From assembly GCF_002105155.1 (NCBI RefSeq), contig NW_019029042.1, forward strand, positions 124,001 to 188,000: a DNA stretch of 64,000 bases. Direction: 5' to 3'. The DNA is from Lobosporangium transversale (taxonomy: Eukaryota > Mortierellomycota > Mortierellomycetes > Mortierellales > Mortierellaceae). Position numbers and translations under genes: made by a program. The notes under the pieces are model-generated. The model was given only the letters and a program-made list of their open reading frames with translations, was not told where the DNA came from and made no database searches. This document shows, piece by piece, positions 1-11,120 of the stretch (the first letter of the stretch is position 1; each line of letters opens with the position of its first letter).

Positions 1-429
1 CACCGATGTCATTGCCATGGAGAAGAAAAGAAAGAAATAAAATATAATCCAAATGTTAGTAATGGAAGACTTTTTAAACTGTTAGCTGCTTTGAAGGAAA
101 AAAAAAAAAAAAAAAAAAAAAACATTTACCCAGCCCCAGATGATGACCGCCGGTCCGCCAGAGTTCAGAGCCGTTCCATAAAGAGAGGTCAAGCCAGTGA
201 GAATGGAGACGACAGAAAAGGAGACTGAGAAATTTGTGAATGAGGTAAGCTCACGCTTCAGTTCCTGCTTATAGCCCAGCTCTCGAAGCCTAACGCACAT
301 GCCAAATGCATAAATCAGATCAGCTGCATCACAACACTCCAGGGATTGGGTATTTCCAAAAGGGGTCTTTGAGGGAGCTTACCTCTGTTCGGAGCGATCA
401 ATCTTTTGCTCCTTTGAGTCCTTCCCCAT
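1..429 (-). CDS. Amino-acid permease (APC superfamily), 5' part only
   Basis: This is the N-terminal part of a plasma-membrane amino-acid/amine transporter; the rest lies beyond the left edge. Exon 1 (383-429) starts at the ATG at 429 and carries a short charged cytosolic tail. Exon 2 (130-289) encodes RLRELGYKQELKRE followed by the first membrane segment, with the blocks SFSVVSILTGLTSLYG, ALNSGGP and IIWGW that are typical of the fungal GABA/choline-type branch of the APC family. Donor GTAAGC and acceptor TTAG bound intron 1, and the junction restores an arginine codon. Exon 2 ends at a GTAAAT donor. The following intron contains a T run (sense strand) of about 20 bases and an ACTAAC branch-like motif near position 50; its acceptor is off the window. 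Substrate cannot be told from this fragment. The family call is fairly secure, the exact subfamily is not. Confidence 0.8.
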
Positions 430-1483
430 TGCGTTTTAGATGATTATGAGTTTAAGATATAGAATACAAAAAGATGAAGCAAACAAAAATACAAATTATA
501 TATTAAGGATTGGAGATCAAAATAGACAGAGGGCAGAATAAGAAAAAGAGTGAAGGGGGAGGAGGGAATTAGAAGAGAAGTGAATGAGAATGAGAATGAG
601 AATGGTGGAATGTAAGAAAAAAAGTAAGGCCCATTTTATTTCTTTTGTGATTACACAGACATTTTGTGTTCGCCCTTTGGCTCTTGTGCCCGTTCCAATA
701 GGGTTATGTTCGGTACACCCAACCCACACTAAACGAAAAGGGAGCATTTTCGGGTGTAGAGTTAGGCGTCTGGTCCCTTTATTTATTCTTTCTTTGATTT
801 GATGGTGAGTAATTGTTATTGGCCTAGCAGTGATCAATGTGTCGTAGCAGAGCTTTGCATTGCAACTACAATGAAATCTTTCGGCGTCCCTTTTTCTTCT
901 CACTGAAAAACAAACTATCAGTGTGTTTGACCCAGTTCTTGTAAACAATAAAATGGTTAACATGTGGATCACCAAAGGAACATTCGACTTTGAGACCAGG
1001 GGCATCCTGGAAGAATGTTGCCAAATCAATAGCTATTCTCTTTGTGCTCACTAACAAACGTTGTCGTATACATGTATACAAACATGCAGAAGGAAGAATT
1101 TGTAGTTCGCACACTCCACATGACCAGTATTTTTTTTTTTTTTTTTTTTTTTTGCGGCGCAGTGTTAAGTATATATTTTCATGACAGTTTTGTATTACGG
1201 ATTGTGAAAAAACCTTTTCACAATCAGCTATAACTTCTTACCAGCAGCTAGTTCATTCGAGTCAAACTACGGCCGCATTTCAATTATCCTTATCTCTTAC
1301 AAACAAACTAAGAAAGCCAATACCTTTTTTTTCTTCTACATACTTTTATTTTACTTTTTTTTTTTTCTGAAATAAGAATCCAGATACAAATTCGAGCTAC
1401 AAATTAAGTCTCCTTAATGCAATTCATAGAAGGAAAAAAAAAATGATAGGATGTCGTCGTAATGTAATACAAACCACCCTTAG
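430..1483. other. Intergenic region between permease and RAD23 3' end
   Basis: About 1 kb with no coding region I can support. It should hold the permease promoter (right of 429) and the RAD23 3' UTR (left of 1484). A T run lies at about 1131-1153 and T-rich stretches at 1326-1367. Open frames of 80-170 codons on both strands here overlap one another and resemble no family I know, so I treat them as chance frames. Confidence 0.5.
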
Positions 1484-3493
1484 TTATTGAGTGTCCTCTT
1501 CAAAGTCATCATTGCCATGGTCAAACAAGTAGTTGGCGGCCATCTGCTCGTCACGATCACAGGCCAAGAAAGCCTCCACAGCAGTCTGACGATCAAATCC
1601 AAGATTCTCAAGCTAAAAATTGTCAAATCAGAAATCATAGGATCAGGTCAACACAGCTTTTTTTTTTTTTTTTTTTTTTTTTGCGGATATTATAAAGCGC
1701 TAATCAAATAAGACTAGTAAAATATGACATGTATAACTTAAACTTACACGCTGAATAGCTTCTTGTTCCTCTTGTGTGACGTAGACGTGGTTGGTACCTG
1801 GTGGTGGAGCGCCTCCTTCATCACCTTCGTATCCTTCATTCAAGAGTTGCAGAAATCCTTGTTGGTTCTGATTGATAAGCTGCAACATATGAGGATTGGA
1901 CTGTCCAAGTTGGATCAAGAGAGGTTGGAGTAAATCAGGGTTATGCTGGACTAACTCGCGGATTTGCTGGAATTGAGGTTGATCTCTCAGAAAAGCCAAG
2001 TTTTCCACCTCTCCTCCAGGCCCAGATTCTCCTGATGTGCCGCGTCTAGCATTGGCTGCTGCTTGCGCAGCAGCTGTAAAAAGATTTTGTGGCTGAGCAG
2101 CAGCAGCAGGAGAAGAGGCAGTCTGGGCTGCGGTAGCAGACGCAGGCGACGTAGAAGAAGGAGCAGTAGTTGCAGCAGTTCCAGCAGGGGTTGCTGTGGC
2201 TGCGGCACGAGGGGTAGGGGCGCTAGCTTGGGCCTGAAGGTGCTCAGGAATGCCCTAATAGCACACACATGTATAAGCAACAAGCATTCATGTTAGAACA
2301 CAGCAAAGGTATCAATGATGATCCAAGAGATCTCTGTACACTCACATTCATTAAGTACTCAACAGCTCTGTCCGGGTTGTTGAAACTAGCCCTCATCGCA
2401 AGCATACATTGGTCTCGGGGAAAACCCATATCGACCATATTCTGAATAGCAGTCTCAAATTGAGTCCCAGTTACTAAAAGTAGATGATAAACGAAAAAGG
2501 GTGAGCGTGATGAGCAGAATAGAAGACAGAAGCTATGCTTCCAGCTAAACATTTGACGTGAACATACAAAGGGCATTATCAGCTGAATTAGTAGGAGCAG
2601 CAGGCTCAGTAGAAGCTGCTGGAGTGGGGTTCTGGCCGATGGACGGAGATGTGGCAGGTGCAACAGCTACAGGAGTCTCTTCAACTGTTGTTTGAGTAAC
2701 GGGTGCGGCCGGTGCAGGGAGAGCAGGGGTAGATGCAGCAGCTACGTTAGATGTAGATGGAGCTGCAGTGACAGCAGGCTTGGAGGATGATGCCGAAGTT
2801 GCCTTAGCCTAATACAGTATATCAAACAAAAATGGTGGAGCCGGTTATAAAAAATTGGGTACTTCCTGTTCCATGTTCGTCTCCAAGATACATTCCATGT
2901 CAAACTAGTAGAGTTCATTTGCGTACCTTGGTGACCATAATCACCAAGAAATCCTTCTCTGTGATTTCATACTGCGAAATTGGGTTCTCATCCGCAAGAA
3001 TCTTGCCTAATAAAATATCGAAGACAGAAGTAAGAATGGTTAATGAGCTGATTTATTTTGATATCCATTCGACAACTCGAATACAATACAGTTATTTTAT
3101 ATTCTCCACTCTGCATTTGTTGCAACTTGCCAGAAAAAATCAACTTTTGGCTACTGACTGGGTGGCCTTGAAGTTCTGCCACCTTTTCTTTGATAGCAAG
3201 GACCTAAGTTATGGAAAGTTAAGCCCACCCAAAAACAAAAAACGAATATGAGAAATATTAGAATATGACAGTGTCATGAGGGTAGTGTCCAAATGCAACG
3301 ACACATGTTACATAATCCTTTATAAGGGCATTTTAATCGTTTTTTTTTTTTTTTTTTTTTTTTTTCCATGCATTAACTGCAGCAATAAATCCTTCTTTGA
3401 AAGCTGCTCCATGCGTGTTTTTTTTACCTTGTCAGAAGGATCAATTTCGACCTTGAATGACTCTTGTTTCAATGTCTTGATTGTGATAAGCAT
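1484..3493 (-). CDS. RAD23: UV excision repair / proteasome shuttle protein RAD23
   Basis: RAD23 carries ubiquitinated cargo to the proteasome and binds XPC/Rad4 in nucleotide excision repair. Seven exons (3428-3493, 3131-3203, 2927-3006, 2568-2808, 2346-2473, 1748-2254, 1484-1612) give 407 residues, the usual length. The N-terminal ubiquitin-like domain begins MLITIKTLKQESFKVEI and includes QKLIFSGKILADE. An Ala/Pro/Thr-rich linker leads to UBA1 (FETAIQNMVDMGFPRDQ), then an Ala/Pro-rich linker, the STI1/XPC-binding domain (LRDQPQFQQIRELVQHNP) and UBA2 (LENLGFDRQTAVEAFLACDR). Intron 2 (3007-3130) has a GC donor: CTG|GCAAGT joined to TTAG|GCAAGATT restores SGKIL, which the family requires. Introns 1 and 6 contain A runs on the sense strand. 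It is divergent from API5 with about 400 bases between start codons. Confidence 0.96.
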
Positions 3494-3894
3494 GGTGTTA
3501 CTGTGGTTGACTATGTGTGGCTAGTTATATGAGTAGTAATAATAATAATAAAAGAAAGATGGAAAAAAGAAATGAATGGCGTGGACAGAATGAGGCAATC
3601 CACCTCGAGCTTTTTTTTCTTTCTTTCTTTCTTTAAAAAAAAAAAAAGCAAAGGTGACGTGTTGAATTTGGCTAATACAGTCACTGTGGCCCGTGGTTTC
3701 CCCTCTATTTTAGACTTTTGTTACATTGTTCAGTGCTTTCTAATCATTCAGTTTTTCTTTGCTTCAGGTCAGTTTCGTGACTCCACGTCTTCTTTGAAAA
3801 AAGGAGGTCCATTATGCGATGTCTCATCCTTCTAACGCGCTATCTTCGTACCTTCATTATTTTGTGCTGATAGAACATTATCTCAATCACTAAA
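3494..3894. promoter_or_regulatory. Divergent promoter region, RAD23 / API5
   Basis: The 401 bases separating the two start codons must hold both 5' UTRs and promoters. It contains an AAT repeat near 3537-3551 and a CTTT repeat followed by an A run at 3614-3648. No TATA box is obvious on either strand. Confidence 0.5.
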
Positions 3895-6344
3895 ATGGCT
3901 GATTTGGATGCAATCTACAACGCCTATAATGAAATCATGGATGCAAAAGACAAGGCATCAGAGGTATCATATAGGAATCCCAACTCGACAACTGTGGCGT
4001 TCAGAAACATAACAGGATTAAAAGGATCGAAGGACTAAGATTGTTGAGTTTTTTTTTTTTTTATTTTTTTTATTATTATTACTACCCCAGCACTTGAATG
4101 CTTACAACACTATCATAGCTGCATCCCAAGGATCAGATGGCGCAAAGAGATTAGCATCACAGTAAGTACGAAGCAAGTGCTTATACACACCGTGTCGCCA
4201 CTATTTTTCATGGAAATAACTTAGGAGGGATTACATGACAAATTTCGATATTTTTTCTTTTTTAGATTTATTCCTACCTTTTTCAAACATTTTCCGACAC
4301 TCCATACAAAGGCTATTGATGGCATCTTTGATCTTTGTGAAGATGATTCAAATATAGTACGTGGAATTACATGGGCGTGGAAAACAGCTTTACCTTGAAG
4401 ATGGAATTAACGTTAATCACTACAAAATCGACGCGCTATAGATCCGCCAATCGGCTATTAAAAGCCTCCCTTCATTGTGTAAGGATGGACCACAACATAC
4501 CATTAAGATTGCCGATGTTCTATGCCAGTTACTTCAGCTAGGTATTTTTCATCACATGGATCATAACTTACTGACTATATAACATGGCCAGTATCCTTGA
4601 CACTACTCTCCTGATTCCTTGACATTATTCCTTTTTTTTTTTTTTTTTTTTTTTTTTTTGGTACTATAGATGACCAAGACTTGGTAGTTGTGCAGGGCGC
4701 TTTGCATACATTGATGCTTCAGAGTCCTCGTGGTATGGCTATAAAATTATCGCTTGTATAAAAATATTCCCGAGATTAAATTGACGATACTAATACTCCT
4801 TTTACCCTTTATTCCATGTAATAAGAGGTATTGGCTGTGCTTTTCCGTCAAGGTGTTAAAGGGGCGGATCTACGTGAAAGATCTTTAGATTTCATAACCA
4901 ACCAGGTCATGTCCTCAAAAGACACCCTTCTTAAAGACCCTGAGATTGAACTGTTCTTCCTCGAAGAAATGCAAAAGGTATTGATTTCCTTCATGCTATG
5001 TGCTATGTATCACAGATCGATATGTTGTAATACATCTAACAATGCACTGCTATCTATATCCTCATTATTATAGGCTATGGGGTCTGTTTCGAATTCAGAA
5101 CTAGAAATATTTGCCAAAATAATCATGCAAACAAAGTCTTATCAAAGCGGAAGACTAGACTTGACTGGGCTCTCTTTGGCTTATATAGCTCACATCACTT
5201 CAGAAAATCCATTTAATGTAAGCGACTATCTTTGTTGCATGATTGTGATGAACAGATTATCAAGTCAAACGATTCTGATGGCCATCCATTGTTAGATTAA
5301 AGATCAAGAATCAGTCAAGCGGCTTTTGGTAGCTGGGAAGCTCTCCATGCCGCTGTTCAAGGTAAATCTCCATTTAACTTACTACAAGTGTGGCTATATA
5401 CGGACTTTTGTTTCGCATTTATTCATGCAAATATACTTGATTTATTATTTGTAGCGAACTATTACAGCGGACCCGCTGCTTGAATTTTTCGCTGTAAATG
5501 TTCTTCCTCGCAAAACTTTTGATCAACTCATGGACAAGCAGAAAACATCACTTCTCCGATTATATACGGATAGCATGTTGACAGGACATCCTTCACCAAC
5601 AATTATAAAGTCCGCGGGTAGTCTCTTGACAGATATCTTGGTTGTATGGCATCAGTTGCAGCTTAGTGATAACTCAAATATATATATATATATATAGTTT
5701 ACTGATGAGATTGGCCTGCAATTGTTATGCTATCGAATACTACTATATAGGCAACGGTGCCTGCTGAACAGAGTAACACAACACCAGTCGATCTTGCACA
5801 AGTGGAGTGTCTGACAATCTTGTTATTCTACATTGCAGCAAAGGTTCTACATTTTAGAGCTCACAATGCCTCCATGTGGAGCGTGTGATTTTGTCATTGT
5901 GTAACTCAACTATGCCCGAATTACGAGTTGAGACTAACCACATTAGGTTATTTGTTAATATTTGCCCTTACAGGAACCCGAGCTTATAGAAAATGAGGAA
6001 TTGACTTCAAGGTATAAACATTGACTCAGGCCTGCTTCAGGCTGGTAGCCCATAAATGAATTTGTTTAACGCGTAAAATCTCACTGTAACTTCATCTTTT
6101 TAGGTTCAAGACATTATATGTCCTAACTCAAAGACAGCTCTCGAGCTTGAAAGACGCACAAGCAGTTGCCCAGGCCAAAAAACCTCAAGATGCTGAAGCC
6201 ATTAAAAATCTCACAAAGACCATTACAATTCATAATAACATCCACACGATTGTTAAGGCAAGTAAAGGGAAAAAAAAAAAAAAAAAAAAAAAAAAAGGTA
6301 TTCAGTGCGAGTGCTTTTCATTTTCTAAAGACCATTGCATGCTA

Positions 6345-6375
<31 letters not shown>

Positions 6376-6879
6376 CGAATGAAATAGGAATTTATGAAGC
6401 CCAAACACTTGCGCCGCAGCCAATCCATTCCTAATCCATCTTGGAGACATTTGCCAGAAGCTCCTAAATCAAATGCCTCCAATGTCTCTGGATCAATAAA
6501 ATCCTCTGCTGCTATTGCTATGAGTACGCTTAATCCATCCACCAAGGCTAGAGTAGTCCCCAGCTCGAGATCTTTGCCTTCACAGCAAAAACAGCAAGTC
6601 AGCTCAAATAAGAGAAAGCCTGAGCAAGATTTGAATAGCAAGCCAAAGAAACCCAAGATCGTACGTCAAAATGCTTCCAATACCAGTGGGTTATCTCCAG
6701 GGAATAGTAGCCCTGTCAGCCATGGTAACAAACAGCACCAACAGGTGCAACATGGCCAACATTCGTCTCAACCTTCTCAAGGATCTCACGGGAAGAAAGG
6801 AAATGGAGGCTTTCCTCCATCGTTTGATAACCGGCGAGCCCGCGATAATAATGGCAGGATCAATTTTTTGAAGCGATAG
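3895..6879 (+). CDS. API5: API5-like apoptosis inhibitor / HEAT-repeat nuclear protein
   Basis: This is an ortholog of apoptosis inhibitor 5 (AAC-11/FIF), an all-helical HEAT/ARM-like nuclear scaffold tied to mRNA and chromatin factors in animals and plants. I place thirteen exons: 3895-3963, 4091-4161, 4266-4356, 4442-4541, 4670-4732, 4826-4977, 5074-5217, 5296-5361, 5455-5643, 5751-5843, 5974-6011, 6104-6257, 6388-6879, giving 573 residues. Family landmarks are FIPTFFKHFPTLHTKAID, DLCEDDSN, RQSAIKSLP, VLFRQGVKGADLRERSLDF and, near the end of the helical part, the KTLYVLTQRQLSSLKDAQ block. The last exon is a basic, Ser/Gln/Asn-rich tail with KRKPEQD and KPKKPK, plausible nuclear localisation signals. 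Intron 12 (6258-6387) uses a GC donor (AAG|GCAAGT) and contains both a long A run and a long T run. Function in fungi is unknown; budding yeast lacks the gene. Confidence 0.93.
5678..5696. repeat. (TA)n microsatellite in API5 intron 9
   Basis: About nine TA units lie inside the intron between the exons ending at 5643 and starting at 5751. No function is implied. Confidence 0.9.
6270..6375. repeat. Paired A run and T run inside API5 intron 12
   Basis: An unbroken run of 27 A (6270-6296) is followed 50 bases later by an unbroken run of 29 T (6347-6375), both inside the GC-AG intron. In the transcript the two could pair as a long A-U stem that would bring the splice sites together. Confidence 0.9.
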
Positions 6880-7473
6880 ACTCCGCTCGATTTGTGTATG
6901 CCATTCTGAACAAAGCATCATAACCGTCAATGATAATTGAGGTTTTGATGAATAACAAATTTATAAAAAAATAAAAATAAAAAAAGAGAACGTGTCGCCT
7001 GGCATTGACTGTTATGTCATGAATATCCTATTCGCACATGCTCACATACTCACCAAAACACGGTCAATTTGGGGGGGGTTTCACACTTCAGTAACTATAT
7101 AAAAGCCACACATATATATACAAATCGACAGCGACAAAAAAAAAACTCCCACTCCTGCTGAACCCCTTCCCTCTTCTTCCTCTTCACTCCACATCAACAC
7201 GCTTCAGCATTCTATTTTCTTTTTCTTCTTTCTGTTTTCTTTCTTTCTTTCTTTTATTTCTTCTTTCATTTCCTTTCTGCTTGGCTCACACAACACTCAC
7301 GCTCATATCATATATCTATTCTTTAACCTATTCTTTAACAGCTCAATTTCCCCTCTGATCCTCTGCTGTATCTTGATATAAGTTTAAATCACTACATCAC
7401 CACTGTTACCATAACTACGACTACCGTCTTCGAAGGCCTTTCCATCCTACTCTTTCTAACAAGCAACTGCACT
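6880..7473 (+). promoter_or_regulatory. API5 3' UTR and promoter/5' leader of the MAP2K gene
   Basis: An A-rich stretch at 6963-6987 follows the API5 stop and includes poly(A)-signal-like AATAAA variants. Further on, a run of G at about 7070-7078 and a good TATA box (TATATAAAAG, 7096-7105) lie about 370 bases before the PBS2 start codon. The rest to 7470 is strongly C/T-rich (7140-7330), typical of a fungal core promoter and leader. Confidence 0.6.
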
Positions 7474-9474
7474 ATGAACAGCAACTTGCCTAACTTACCT
7501 CGCGGTAATGCTTCGCAAGGACGTCGTGGTCCTCCCCGTATGAAATTGTCGGATATGGGCGGTGCGCCCGTTCAGCAAGAAACACCCTTTGCTAACTTTT
7601 CTCGCTTTGTGTAAGTTCATGAAGTTATTACAATTGAACATTTGCTCCTTTTTTTTTTTTTTTTTTTTTTTTTGACATTTTGTAATCCAAGAGAGAAAAA
7701 GTAGGACAGGTTTGATCTAAATGCATGTTGTAATAGTTAATGACACCTCACTGATTTCCCTTCTTCCTACTCTCTTTGTCTGATCGTCTTTTTATAATTT
7801 TTTTTTTTTTATTCATTTTATTTGTTAATCGTGTCTTTTAAATAACCTTGATCAACTTTGAACAACTAACATTATGTCCGACATGAAAAAAAAAAAAAAA
7901 AAAAAAAATAACAATAATAATAATAATAATAATAAATGTATAAAAATAAAGCGATCCTTCCGGAAAACTCAATTTCAACGGGAAAGCAATTCTGCATGCC
8001 GACGGTGTCGACTTTAGCAATGGAAACAGCTTCAAGATCAATATGGAGGAACTGAAGCTGCTCGAGGAGCTAGGTAAAGGGCAATACGGGACTGTCCAAA
8101 AGGTGTACCATAAACCGACCAATGTCATTATGGCTATGAAGGTAAAATAGCAGTTAGACAGTATTACACTCAGTGATCGGGTTGAATGGAATAAGGGCAT
8201 CAATAACAAGGTGCATTGAGATGAGGCAAAACTCCGAGGACGATGCAGGGACAAACGAGCGAGAAGGGGGGGGGGTGAGGATATGAACTTTTGATAAGGG
8301 TGGAAAAAGTGTCTCAAGAGCCGATCTTTCTCTCTGGGTATCTCTGTTAGTGCCACCGTCGTCATTTTTTCATCGAATTTTTTTTTTTTGTTGCATTTCC
8401 CATCCACCCCTCTTTTTTTTTTTTTGCCTTCTATTGCTGTTTCCAGTGGTGCCATTTTGTTTTATTTTATTTTTTTTTAGCCAATCCTGATCCAAACTCA
8501 TGCGAGGTGTGCTCATACAGCAGGGGGGAAAGATTCGTTGTTGTAATTGTATCAATTGTATTTCGGCTTGCTTGGATAGCAACAAAAAAAAAAAAAAAAA
8601 AAAAAAAAGTTGGACAGCCATTCTTGGTCAGATGTTGTTGTTTTATGCTTCTTGTCTTCCAGTGGAAGTGAGATCACCATTTTTCTTTTCTTGTAAAAAA
8701 GAATACGACAATATTTTGGACCAATCGCCACATTTGCTTGCTTTCATTTTCCTCTTGACTCTTTTGGCTCACGTATTTTTTTTTCCTTTTGGAATTCCTG
8801 TCTATCTGCGAATGGATGTGTATGCTTTTTTTTTTTTTTTTGACGTGTGTGAATAGCCGAGGGAGTGGACGCTTGTTTTTTTGAGTCATCAATGTTTTTC
8901 TTTTAATGGCAAAGATACTTTATTATCTGTTGTACTTTACTTTTTACCTCTTGATTGGGAAGAAAAAGAGCCACCCATTCCTTTCTCCGACACGCGTGTA
9001 CAATACCGCAAACATGTATCACACTTGCACACCCACTTTTTCTCTCTTCTCTTTTTTACTTTTATTCTCTATTTCTCTTTGGTGCGGTTGCACGCCCCTT
9101 TATTCTTCCCTGTAGCTTCGTTCAAATATGAGGGGGGGTGTGGATACTTTCTCCTTAGTGAATCGACCCACGTGTGATATTTTCCATATTCCTTTGTTGT
9201 CTGTCTTTCCCACCCTCTACCTTGCTATCACCATGCTAATGTTTAAAATGTTCATGTCACTAAAGGAGAGAATGTTACGTGTAACTGGAGTTTGATGAGC
9301 TCACAGGGTCTTTTCATACGTGTGCTCTCAAAGAATGATCAAATCGAAGCCATGTTCCAATGTGCAATTGCCTAAATTGCAATAAATGACTGCCCTGACT
9401 AAACCAGATATGGCGGTGCTGCAGTCACTTTCTTTTGGATCTATGAATCCATGCTACTTAATTCTATCGTCACT

Positions 9475-9512
<38 letters not shown>

Positions 9513-10865
9513 ATGCTTTTGTATGCATATAGGAAATTCGACTGGAACTGGATGAGAGCAAACTGAATTCGATCCTCATGGAATTAGATGTCTTACACAA
9601 GTCCCAGAGCCCCTATATTGTCGAGTTTTATGGCGCATTCTTTATCGAAACTTGTGTATACTACTGCATGGAATTCATGGATGCCGGATCGCTGGACAAA
9701 CTCTACCAGATCGGTGTTCCTGAAGATATTCTCTCAATTATCACTCTTTCGGTATGACCAAAACGTGGATGATTGGCTATTTCTATTTATTTTTCTTTTC
9801 GGACGTTTTTTTTTTTTTTTTTTTTTTTTTGTGCTTGTTGAGGCCGAAGAAAATTAGCTTGTGTGTAATAATAGTGCTCTCAATCCATAATGCTGAATTG
9901 GATGTTTTTTGTCTGACTTCTTGATGCAATTCTGAAAATGCTGAATAGATGGTCAAGGGGCTCAAGTTCCTCAAGGATGAGTTGTCTATTATCCATCGAG
10001 GTACTGCCCTAAGGACCCCAAGTTGCAGTTCTTTAAGTGGGGACTGATAAAGTTATCATCAAACTGATATGTAAACTTTTTTATTTTTTATTTTTTTTTA
10101 TTTTATTTCTTTGTTTTTTTAGATGTCAAGCCGACTAATGTCTTGGTGAATTCTCAAGGACAAGTGAAGCTCTGTGATTTTGGTGTCTCTGGACACCTGA
10201 TCAAGTCTATGGCCAAGACCCATATTGGATGCCAAAGCTACATGGCAGTACGTTAAAACACCTGATTTGCCGTTTCACTCATCAAAGTTTATTTATCATA
10301 CTAATTTTTTTTTTTTTACATGTGCAACTTTATATTTGTTATTATATCAAAGCCTGAACGTATCTCACAGGGTCAAACCTACACTGTCCAATCCGATGTG
10401 TGGTCTCTTGGCCTTTCCATTCTGGAAACCGCAGAAGGATCATACCCATACCCCCCTGAAAAGTATAATAGCGTTTTTGCACAGTTAAATGCCATTGTCG
10501 GAAGCCCTCCTCCCGCTCTCCCTGATACTTATTCTGAAGAAGCACGTGCATTTGTCGCACTATGCTTACTCAAGGATGCAAAGCAGCGTCCTACATATGG
10601 TGAACTGCTGGTAGGCTGCTTGCTTCTTGTTTTTCTCTTTCTTTTAATAGAGTGCTTCGTAGTGTCGAGGCCTACGGTATTGGATGCTAACTCTTGTATA
10701 TTATGTACATATTTATAGGATCATCCTTTCCTAACTAAGTATGAGGAAGATAAAGTTGACATGAAGGACTGGGCTTGTAGAGCAATGGAAGCCCGTGCTG
10801 CGCGTGAGGAGGAGGCACGCAATAAGCGGGATGAGGAAGAAGTAAAGAAGGCTGCTCCTGCATAG
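7474..10865 (+). CDS. PBS2: MAP kinase kinase of the osmostress (HOG) pathway, PBS2/Wis1 type
   Basis: A dual-specificity kinase expected to phosphorylate the Hog1/Sty1 (p38-like) MAP kinase in the cytosol. Seven exons (7474-7610, 7952-8141, 9533-9751, 9949-10000, 10123-10247, 10353-10610, 10719-10865) give 375 residues. The glycine loop is GKGQYGTV, the ATP-binding lysine is K109 (MAMK), the catalytic loop HRDVKPTN is at 198-205, and DFG is at 218-220. Activation-loop sites S228 and T232 sit in SMAKT as in yeast Pbs2. [20 protein letters not shown] and YGAFFIE are closer to Pbs2/Wis1 than to Ste7 or Mkk1. The block [12 protein letters not shown] before the kinase is also HOG-branch specific. 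It is much shorter than yeast Pbs2 (668 residues) because the long N-terminal docking extension is missing. Intron 2 is 1391 bases, by far the longest here. Confidence 0.95.
7886..7935. repeat. A run plus (AAT)n microsatellite in PBS2 intron 1
   Basis: A run of about 23 A (7886-7908) is followed by an AAT repeat (7913-7935), ending 17 bases before the exon 2 acceptor at 7951. The same intron carries a T run at about 7650-7673. Confidence 0.9.
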
Positions 10866-11120
10866 GGGCATTTGTTGCTACGAAGATTTTCATTGAGATC
10901 TTTGAAGCCACAGTGGATGTTCAAAAATATCCACACAAACGAACAATTGAGAGGGATACATTCCCAGTCAATGAATAATCTTCACTTGAATCTTTTTTTT
11001 TTTCTTTTTCTTTTTCTTTTGTGACATAGACTGGCCTTTGCCAACTTACAAACGATTAAATGTTCTCTTTAAAAACAAAACTCCATACATATAATATATT
11101 ATATACTATTACTATTATCA

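Noticed and set aside
517-1114. Two overlapping minus-strand frames of 170 and 82 codons between the permease and RAD23
   Set aside because: They overlap each other in different frames, show no domain, and cross A/T-rich promoter-like DNA; treated as chance.
7838-8455. A 205-codon minus-strand frame over PBS2 exon 2 and intron 2
   Set aside because: It is antisense to a well-supported kinase exon and its ends are homopolymer-encoded Lys/Phe tracts.
8500-9177. Possible gene nested in the long PBS2 intron
   Set aside because: Plus-strand frames here are rich in Phe/Leu/Ser from T-rich DNA, have no domain, and overlap in several frames.
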